Origin: Kordiimonadaceae bacterium
Lineage (GTDB): Bacteria; Pseudomonadota; Alphaproteobacteria; Sphingomonadales; Emcibacteraceae
Assembly (NCBI GenBank): GCA_018660225.1
Contig: JABJKT010000159.1
Span: 1 to 41,941 of the forward strand
Direction: 5' to 3'
Length of the DNA stretch: 41,941 nt
Position numbers and translations under genes: made by a program. Below the pieces are notes generated by a model, which ran no database searches, was not told where the DNA came from, and saw only the letters and a program-made list of their open reading frames with translations. Positions 25,763 through 32,905 of the stretch are shown here, piece by piece (the first letter of the stretch is position 1; every line of letters begins with the position of its first letter).

Positions 25763-27853
25763 TTAATCGTCAGGCAGAGCATAAGCTCTAAACTCACCAG
25801 CATAAGCACCACCACTTACGGAAACAATGATATATTGTTTGCCGTCGATGGCATATGTCATTGGTGAACCTGATTGTCCTGCTGGCATCCAAAGTTCGCC
25901 AACATTCTCACCTGTCATTTTATCATAAGCACGAAGCATTGCGCCGCGCTCACGGTCACCAGGGTTTGTCACCCTTGGATCGCCTAGGATAAGTAAGGTT
26001 TTAGTGACAACAGTTCCAACGCTACCGCGCTGACCAGTTCTTGCAACATCTATACCAGCCAGTTTTGGATGGTTGCGCACATTATCCGGTGTTTCACCGT
26101 GAGCAACGCGCCAAAGTACTTTACCGGCTTTCATGTCTATCGCTGCAATCACGCCATATGGTGGCTTAAGGATATTAAGACCATCAACATTTAGTGAAGG
26201 AACAGCCACACGTGGACCATCAAATACAGGATAGTTCACTTCTTTCGGTGCGTCAGGGTTTTGTCCTGTACCGGCTGCATTTCTCATACGGAACGGCTCA
26301 CCAATACGGCCAGACATATAGTTCACGTTTGAATAACCTTCCGGTGGAGGGGCAAGTGAAATACCGCCAATAGCACCGGTTGTAGCAGAAGCATAAACGA
26401 TACCTGTTTCAGGATCGAATGCACCGCCCGGCCAGTTTGTACCGCCGCCAGCATTACCAAGGTTGATACCACCAAGCATACCGTTAACATCACCAGCAAT
26501 CGGTGGGTTATAAAGTGTGCCGTCTTTCCAGACCCAGCGCTCAAGATTTTTAATGGCTTGTGCGCGCATTTCAGGGGTGAAGTCGATAAGACCATCAGGA
26601 TAATTAAGTTCAGGATTACCGTATAAAAGGTCATCGGATGGACGTGGTTGAGTTGGTGAATACCACTCACCAGGTACGCTACCTTGTGGGACTGCTACTT
26701 CTGGAATTGGCCAAATCGGCTCACCAGTTACGCGGTCAAATACATATACAAATGCCTGTTTTGTTGGTAGGGCAAGAATTTGTCTGTCTGCACCATCGAT
26801 TTCAACATCCATAATTAGCGGTGCTGATGATAGGTCATGATCCCAGATCGCATGATGAACCACTTGGAAATGCCATTTATATGCACCAGTGTTCAGATCA
26901 ACGGCTACGATACTTTCACCAAACAGGTTATCACCAGGACGGTGACCGCCATAAAAATCTGATGATGGGCTTTCTATTGAAAGGAAAACAAGTTCGTTTT
27001 CTTCGTCAACTGTAATCTGTGTCCAAACGCCGGCGTTACCATTTCTTTCCCATGAATTATCAAGCCAAGTATCGTTACCGAACTGACCAGGGCGTGGAAT
27101 AGGGTCAAACTGCCATACTTTCTTACCAGTACGAACATCAAATGCACGAACAAGTCCTTTGGTATTGTTATAGTTATCTATGGTCATGCCTTCTTTCATG
27201 GCAGAGCCAACAATAATCATATCGCCAACAACCGTTGGTGTCGCATGAAGGCCAATTTCACCTGTTACCAGATCGATCTGTACTTCGTTGCCTTGAACGG
27301 CGCCGATTTTCAGATCAAGGATACCATTGCCGTCTGTACCGAAACTATTAATCGGAACACCCGTATGGGCATTAAGGGCAATAAGGCGGTAACCAGTTGT
27401 TACATAATAAATTCGGTCATCACCGTTTCCATCAGTCCAATAAGAAAGACCACGGCCGGAAAGCTGACGTGGGGCCATGCCGCCACGAAGACCTTCTTCC
27501 ATGCTGTGAATCCATTTTAGCTCGCCAGTTGAGCCGTCAAGAGAAATGGCTGCACGACGCGTTCCTGCAGTAGCATATAACATACCGTCAATCATGATCG
27601 GTGTTACTTCAAGTTTATATTCAGAACGTGTACCAAGGTTTTTTGTTGAAAAAGACCAAGCTAATTCCAGATCTTCAAAGTTATCCGCATTAATCTGATC
27701 AAGTGGTGAATAACGTGATCCTTTGATATCACCAGTGTAGTGATGCCATTCACCATTAGCGGTGCCTGGCTCATCTGCTTGGGCAAATTGGGATGATAGG
27801 CCAGTGGCTATCATCGTCAGTGCCATTACAGATTTCTTTAAATTAAATTTCAT
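25763..27853 (-). CDS. PQQ-dependent dehydrogenase paralog 4
   Basis: ATG 27853 follows CGGGAGAAGAAA on the minus strand and gives MKFNLKKSVM, matching the sister genes; an upstream in-frame start at 27913 adds a non-homologous stretch. The 696-residue product has a signal peptide ending near AQADE. The propeller has IWDHDLSSAP (preceded by HA rather than HP), LPTKQAF, SGRGLSYWTDG and the ALPDD ending. The middle of the protein (NLERWVWKDGT) matches paralog 3, but the loop ATTGAIGGISLAPPP resembles paralog 1. It should be a soluble periplasmic quinoprotein using a sugar, alcohol or cyclic polyol, type unknown. Confidence 0.9.
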   Translation of the reverse strand: MKFNLKKSVMALTMIATGLSSQFAQADEPGTANGEWHHYTGDIKGSRYSPLDQINADNFEDLELAWSFSTKNLGTRSEYKLEVTPIMIDGMLYATAGTRRAAISLDGSTGELKWIHSMEEGLRGGMAPRQLSGRGLSYWTDGNGDDRIYYVTTGYRLIALNAHTGVPINSFGTDGNGILDLKIGAVQGNEVQIDLVTGEIGLHATPTVVGDMIIVGSAMKEGMTIDNYNNTKGLVRAFDVRTGKKVWQFDPIPRPGQFGNDTWLDNSWERNGNAGVWTQITVDEENELVFLSIESPSSDFYGGHRPGDNLFGESIVAVDLNTGAYKWHFQVVHHAIWDHDLSSAPLIMDVEIDGADRQILALPTKQAFVYVFDRVTGEPIWPIPEVAVPQGSVPGEWYSPTQPRPSDDLLYGNPELNYPDGLIDFTPEMRAQAIKNLERWVWKDGTLYNPPIAGDVNGMLGGINLGNAGGGTNWPGGAFDPETGIVYASATTGAIGGISLAPPPEGYSNVNYMSGRIGEPFRMRNAAGTGQNPDAPKEVNYPVFDGPRVAVPSLNVDGLNILKPPYGVIAAIDMKAGKVLWRVAHGETPDNVRNHPKLAGIDVARTGQRGSVGTVVTKTLLILGDPRVTNPGDRERGAMLRAYDKMTGENVGELWMPAGQSGSPMTYAIDGKQYIIVSVSGGAYAGEFRAYALPDD

Positions 27854-28140
27854 TTTCTTCTCCCGTTTATATATTTGACCAGACATAATTGTTATGTTGT
27901 AACAAAAAGTCAAGGTTTATTAGACTTTAACAGAGTTAAGTGTAGTTTTTTTAGTTATTTAAGGCAATAAAAAGAAAATACCCCTCAAACATAGACCATC
28001 CAGTGCCCACAAAAAGAAAATTTTATGAGGTGATTCTATATTTATTTATATCTGATATGAGGAGATTTTTGGACAGCGGTGCCGTCCCGGCATAAAAAAA
28101 GTCCAAGGGAGCCATTCTCAGGCCCCCTTGGTATATAATA
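27854..28140. other. Intergenic region between PQQ paralogs 5 and 4
   Basis: These 287 nt contain the leader and presumed promoter of paralog 4 near its start and the terminator of paralog 5 at the left end. TGTAACA is at 27898-27904, with a further TGTTAT-like half beside it. A short frame at 28023-28232 overlaps paralog 5 and shows no coding signs. Confidence 0.6.
28094..28131 (-). terminator. Terminator after PQQ dehydrogenase 5
   Basis: CCAAGGGAGCC (28103-28113) pairs with GGCCCCCTTGG (28121-28131) with one mismatch. On the minus strand it is followed by a run of seven T residues, a standard intrinsic terminator 10 nt past the stop. Confidence 0.92.
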
Positions 28141-30231
28141 TTAATCGTCAGGTAAGCTATATGCTCTAAACTCACCAGCATAAGCACCACCACTAACGGC
28201 AACAATAATATATTGCTTGCCGTCGATGGCATATGTCATTGGCGAACCTGATTGTCCTGCTGGCATCCAAACCTCGCCAACATTCTCACCTGTCATTTTA
28301 TCATAAGCACGGAGCATTGCGCCGCGCTCACGGCTACCAGGGTTAGTCACCAGCATATCACCGACAATCACAAGAGTTTTAGTAACAACCACACCAACCG
28401 TTGATGGCTGACCTGTGCGCGGAATATCTAGACCAGCCAGTTTAGGATGGTTGCGTACATTGTCCGGAGTTTCTCCGTGCGGCACTTTCCAAATCACTTC
28501 ACCTTTATTCATGTCGATCGCAGAGATCACACTGTAAGGCGGTTTAAGAATAGAAAGACCTTCAACATTCAGGCTTGGCACAGCAACGCGCGGACCAGTG
28601 TAAACAGGATAGGTCACTTCTTTCGGCGCGTCAGGGTTTTGACCTGTACCGGCAGCATTTCTCATGCGGAACGGTTGACCAATTCGCCCAGCGATATAAT
28701 CCACATTTGAATAACCTTCGGGTGGAGGTGTCATTGAAAGGTTGGCAATGAATATATTACCAGCAGGGGCATAGACAATACCTGTTTCAGGATCGAACGA
28801 AGCACCCGGCCAGTTTGTACCACCGTTTGTTGCACCGATATTGATAGCACCAAGCATGCCATTTACATCGCCGAGAAGTGGTGGGTTATACATACCACCA
28901 TTATCCCAGTTCCATAGATCCATCTTATCAAGAGCCTCTTGACGCATTTCAGGCGTAAAGTCAATTAGGTCATCAGGCAGAACAAGTTTACCACGACCAT
29001 AATGCAGGCTCTCTGGTGGCATAGGCTGGGTAGGTGACGTAAACTCGCCCGGGATCGTACTTTGTGGGACGGCCACTTCAGGAATTGGCCAAATCGGCTC
29101 ACCGGTTAGGCGGTCGAAGGCATAGATGTATGCTTGCTTAGTCGGAAGGGCGATAATTTCACGCATTTTTCCATCAACTTCAACATCCATAATAAGTGGT
29201 GCAGATGATAAGTCATGATCCCAAATCGGATGATGAACTACTTGGAAATGCCAGCGATATTCACCAGTGTTCATATCAACAGCAACAAGGCTTTCACCAA
29301 ACAGGTTATCACCAGGACGGTGACCACCGTAAAAGTCAGATGATGGGCTTTCAACGGCTAGGAAAACAAGTTCGTTTTTCTCGTCTACTGTGATCTGTGT
29401 CCAGACACCAGTGTTACCGTTTCTATCCCATGAATTATCAAGCCATGTATCATTACCGAACTGACCAGGACGGGGAATAGGATCAAACTGCCAAACTAGT
29501 TCACCGCTGCGAACATCATACGCACGAACAAGACCTTTGGTATTATTGTAGTTATCAATGGTCATGCCTTCTTTCATGGCAGAGCCAACAATTACAATAT
29601 CGCCAACAACCGTTGGTGTTGCATGAAGACCAATTTCACCGGTTACCAGATCAATTTGAACTTCGTCACCCTGTACAGCGCCGACCTTAAGATCAAGGAT
29701 GCCGTCACCAGTGGGGCCGAAACTGCTAATAGGAACACCCGTATGGGCGTTTAGGGAAATCATTCTGTAACCAGTTGTTACGTAAATAACCCGGTCATCA
29801 CCATTGCCGTCTGACCAATAAGAAAGACCGCGACCGGAAAGCTGACGTGGAGCCATGCCGCCGCGAAGACCTTCTGCCATGCTGTGAATCCATTTTAGCT
29901 CACCAGTTGAGCCATCAAGAGCAATTGCGGCGCGTCTTGTTCCGGCAGTTGCATAAAGCGTGCCGTCAATCATAATCGGCGTTACTTCGAGTTTATACTC
30001 AGAGCGTGTACCAAGATTTTTTGTTGAAAAAGACCAGGCGAGTTCCAGATCTTCAAAGTTATCCGCATTAATTTGATCAAGCGCAGAATAGCGAGATCCC
30101 TTAATGTCCCCAGTGTAGTGGTGCCATTCACCATTTTCGGTGCCTAGCTCGTCTGCTTGGGCAATACCAGATGTCAGGCCAGTCGCCAGCATCGTAAGTG
30201 CTATTACAGATTTTTTAAAGTTAAGCGTCAT
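28141..30231 (-). CDS. PQQ-dependent dehydrogenase paralog 5
   Basis: The 696-residue product starts at ATG 30231 after GGGAGAGAAGC on the minus strand. It has a signal peptide ending near AQADE. The propeller keeps IWDHDLSSAP, LPTKQAY, SGRGLSYWSDG and ends RAYSLPDD. Its first third matches paralog 3 (VIYVTTGYRMISL, FGPTGDGILDLK) while the centre matches paralog 2 (YGRGKL..PDDLIDF, WNWDN, NPPLLGDVNG), a mosaic. It also has an unusual VPQSTIPGEFTSPTQP where the others have PGEWYSPTQP. It is the first gene of the array and lies divergent to the TonB receptor. TGTTACA is in its leader at 30269-30275. Confidence 0.9.
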   Translation of the reverse strand: MTLNFKKSVIALTMLATGLTSGIAQADELGTENGEWHHYTGDIKGSRYSALDQINADNFEDLELAWSFSTKNLGTRSEYKLEVTPIMIDGTLYATAGTRRAAIALDGSTGELKWIHSMAEGLRGGMAPRQLSGRGLSYWSDGNGDDRVIYVTTGYRMISLNAHTGVPISSFGPTGDGILDLKVGAVQGDEVQIDLVTGEIGLHATPTVVGDIVIVGSAMKEGMTIDNYNNTKGLVRAYDVRSGELVWQFDPIPRPGQFGNDTWLDNSWDRNGNTGVWTQITVDEKNELVFLAVESPSSDFYGGHRPGDNLFGESLVAVDMNTGEYRWHFQVVHHPIWDHDLSSAPLIMDVEVDGKMREIIALPTKQAYIYAFDRLTGEPIWPIPEVAVPQSTIPGEFTSPTQPMPPESLHYGRGKLVLPDDLIDFTPEMRQEALDKMDLWNWDNGGMYNPPLLGDVNGMLGAINIGATNGGTNWPGASFDPETGIVYAPAGNIFIANLSMTPPPEGYSNVDYIAGRIGQPFRMRNAAGTGQNPDAPKEVTYPVYTGPRVAVPSLNVEGLSILKPPYSVISAIDMNKGEVIWKVPHGETPDNVRNHPKLAGLDIPRTGQPSTVGVVVTKTLVIVGDMLVTNPGSRERGAMLRAYDKMTGENVGEVWMPAGQSGSPMTYAIDGKQYIIVAVSGGAYAGEFRAYSLPDD

Positions 30232-30696
30232 GCTTCTCTCCCATTTAAAAATTACAAAACTTGTGTTATGTTACATTGAGTGTAAGCCAATATAATTGGC
30301 ACAGTTATATTGAGAAAAGAACAAATTGTACACAGTAAATGATGCTAACAAAGCTGAAATTATTCAATATTATCCAATTAAGTTTCTAATTTTCAGCTTG
30401 GTTTCATCTTAAATATTTAAAAGACTATGAGAATTTAAAAAAACAATGGGTTAAGAGTATTATTCTGGTATAAATTTAATAGATTAAGTAACGAGTGCTT
30501 TATTTTTTAAAATATATATGGAAAATGAGTTAAATGGATGATAGATACATTGTAACATATTCAGCTTCGCTAATATTGAATATCTATCGAGTACGGGTAG
30601 AGTAAAGAGTTTTACCTTATTATTTCAGGGAAGAAAAATTGAAAATACGGAGAGGGTGTTTTCATTTAAAGTGGGCAACAAGAAAGAACTAAAAAT
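30232..30696. promoter_or_regulatory. 465-nt divergent control region between PQQ paralog 5 and the TonB receptor
   Basis: This AT-rich region has no convincing reading frame. It contains TGTTACA (30269-30275, facing paralog 5) and TGTAACA (30551-30557, facing the receptor). A 9-bp perfect inverted repeat AAGCTGAAA/TTTCAGCTT lies at 30351-30359 and 30391-30399. A second inverted pair ATATTCA/TGAATAT lies around 30556-30584. At least two divergent promoters must lie here. The length exceeds what two simple promoters need, so an untranslated leader or several regulator sites are possible. Confidence 0.55.
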
Positions 30697-32769
30697 ATGA
30701 AATTGAAGAATTTAGCTTTACTGGGCACAAGCATTTTCAGCCTGGTACCAGCCTTTGCAATGGCGCAAGACATCGCAGAAGAAGAAATTATAACAGTAAC
30801 TGGCACAAGAAGTGTACGGCTGGCAACAGATGTTGTTGGTAATCAGGCTTCCGTATCGGGATCTGAAATAGAATTTCTAAGTCCCACTCATATAAATGAG
30901 GCCCTTCAGGGCATAGCGGGTGCGAATATTTCCAGAAATAACGGCCAAGAATCCCTTATTTCACTACGCTCACCAATTTTTACCGGCGCAGGGGCATGCG
31001 GTGCTTTCCTGACGGCTCAGGACGGCGTTCCGCTTAGGGCCGCCGGCTTTTGTAATGTTAACGAGCTATTTGAAAGCTTTTCCGAGCAGGCAGGCCGCAT
31101 TGAAATAGTGCGTGGTCCGGGCTCAGTGCTTTATGGCTCAAACGCCATGCATGGTATTATTAATATCGTTTCTAAAGGAGTGGGAGACGCCAGCTCATCT
31201 GCCAGTATGGAAGCAGGTTCATGGGGCTATCTTAAATTTAATGCCTCCGGCGCTTTTAAGGATGGTAACAATGGATTTCGAGTAACCGGCAGCGTCATGC
31301 ATGACGGCGGTTATATTGAAGAGAGCGGATTTAACCAGCAAAAAGGTATGCTAAGGCATGAATATGATGATGGGAACTGGGAGATTACAACAAATTTCAT
31401 GGTTACTAACCTGGATCAGGAAACCGCAGGTTATCTTGTCGGACTTGATAGTTATAAAGATCCCGCCCTTGCTAAAACCAATGCAAATCCAGAAGCTTAT
31501 AGAAAAGCTAAGTCCTTTCGCTACTGGTCCACAATTTCAAAAGATATAACGGACAATGTGCGCTGGCAGTTCTCGCCTTATGTAAGATCATTGGATATGG
31601 AATTTCTGATGCATTTCCTTCCCGGTGCACCGCTAGAGGAAAATGAACAGAAAAGCGCAGGCTTTCAAAATGGCTTTTATATAAATGAAGGCAGTAATTT
31701 TGAAATTATAGCCGGTTTTGACGGCGAAATGGCAAAAGGGGAGCTGAAGCAAACCCAGGCAAATGCCATAACAGGCAGCGCGTTTCTCGCCGGAACAATT
31801 CCAGCGGGAAAACAATATGATTATGAAGTGAACACAAAACTGATCGCTGGTTTTGTACGCGCTGATTTTGATGTTAATGATCAGCTCTCTGTTATCGGTG
31901 GTGTTCGTGCAGAGCATATGAAATATGACTATAACAACAGAATGAATAGTGGTCGCGTTGATGAAAATGGTGACACATGTGGTTTTGGCGGTTGTCGCTA
32001 TACCCGCCCTGGGGACCGTGAGGACAGCTTTAATAATGTCTCATTCGAAGCGGGACTTCTTTATAAAATTGATGACAATAACAGCTTTTTCAGTCGTTTC
32101 AGCCGCGGTTTTCGCGCACCGCAAGCGGCAGAGCTTTACCGTCTTCAAACCTCACAACTTGTTGCTGATATTGATAGCGTGAAGCTGGACAGTTATGAAG
32201 CAGGCTTGCGCGGTAAAATTGACGCGTTCACATACGAAGTTTCAGCCTTTTATATGAAAAAAGACAATGTAATTTTTCAGGATAACCGCGTAAATGTCGA
32301 TAACGGAAAATCCAAGCATACGGGTGTTGAAGCGATGTTTGAATATCAGTTCCCAATTGATGTCAGCATCCGCGCGAGCGGTAGTATCGCCAAACATGAG
32401 TATGATTTCGACCAATTTACCGGCGATATAAACTGGAATGGACTGGATATCGATACTGCTCCCAATGATTTTGGTAGCATTCAATTAAACTGGGCGCCTG
32501 CTGATAAAGTTAAAGCAGGGCTTGAGTGGATCTGGATGGGCTCATACGCTATGGAGCCAACCAACGCGTTTATTTATGAAGGTCATAACTATTTTAATCT
32601 GCGCGTTGAAGCCGAAGCGATGGAAAATGTTGATGTATTCTTACGGGTTATGAATATAACCAACGTAAGATACGCCGAACGCGCTGACCATGCCGCCTTT
32701 GGTGTTGGCGAGCGTTATTTCGTCGGTAGGCCACGCGGATTTTATGGTGGGGCCCGCGTCAGGTTCTAA
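30697..32769 (+). CDS. TonB-dependent outer membrane receptor
   Basis: The 690-residue protein has a signal peptide ending near FAMAQ. A TonB-box-like IITVTGTR segment (about residues 31-38) follows, then a plug domain (RIEIVRGPGSVLYGSNAMHGIINIVSKG, about 133-160) and a beta-barrel ending in aromatic ARVRF. The plug contains two cysteines in GACGAFL and GFCNVNE that could form a disulfide. It should import a scarce or large compound across the outer membrane using TonB energy. Its position beside the PQQ array and two acylases suggests a substrate handled by those enzymes. The ribosome site is weak. A terminator follows at 32791-32827. Confidence 0.92.
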   Translation: MKLKNLALLGTSIFSLVPAFAMAQDIAEEEIITVTGTRSVRLATDVVGNQASVSGSEIEFLSPTHINEALQGIAGANISRNNGQESLISLRSPIFTGAGACGAFLTAQDGVPLRAAGFCNVNELFESFSEQAGRIEIVRGPGSVLYGSNAMHGIINIVSKGVGDASSSASMEAGSWGYLKFNASGAFKDGNNGFRVTGSVMHDGGYIEESGFNQQKGMLRHEYDDGNWEITTNFMVTNLDQETAGYLVGLDSYKDPALAKTNANPEAYRKAKSFRYWSTISKDITDNVRWQFSPYVRSLDMEFLMHFLPGAPLEENEQKSAGFQNGFYINEGSNFEIIAGFDGEMAKGELKQTQANAITGSAFLAGTIPAGKQYDYEVNTKLIAGFVRADFDVNDQLSVIGGVRAEHMKYDYNNRMNSGRVDENGDTCGFGGCRYTRPGDREDSFNNVSFEAGLLYKIDDNNSFFSRFSRGFRAPQAAELYRLQTSQLVADIDSVKLDSYEAGLRGKIDAFTYEVSAFYMKKDNVIFQDNRVNVDNGKSKHTGVEAMFEYQFPIDVSIRASGSIAKHEYDFDQFTGDINWNGLDIDTAPNDFGSIQLNWAPADKVKAGLEWIWMGSYAMEPTNAFIYEGHNYFNLRVEAEAMENVDVFLRVMNITNVRYAERADHAAFGVGERYFVGRPRGFYGGARVRF

Positions 32770-32790
32770 AAAAATTACAACTATAAAATT

Positions 32791-32827
32791 AAAAAGGCTC
32801 GAATTCGCGGAATTCGGGCCTTTTTTA
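32791..32827 (+). terminator. Terminator after the TonB receptor
   Basis: AAAAAGGCTCGAATTC pairs with GAATTCGGGCCTTTTTT around a GCG loop, followed by T residues. The nested GAATTC arms make a very stable hairpin. The first acylase starts 80 nt later, so it may have its own promoter. Confidence 0.93.
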
Positions 32828-32905
32828 ATGGATCAACCCTTTACAGTCACCAAGATGATGGCTATGGTCTGGCCAGATTTCAGTTAATTTAGGGACAGTA
32901 AACCA

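Noticed and set aside
28023-28232. Small hydrophobic minus-strand frame
   Set aside because: It overlaps the end of PQQ paralog 5 and its terminator, and has no ribosome site or homology I recognise.
18585-30231. Possible assembly artefact from repeated PQQ genes
   Set aside because: The copies differ throughout in amino acids, signal peptides and intergenic sequence, so they are real separate genes, although exact copy number would still merit long reads.
32690-32887. Short plus-strand frame crossing the receptor terminator
   Set aside because: It is a shadow of the receptor's 3' end and passes through a strong intrinsic hairpin.
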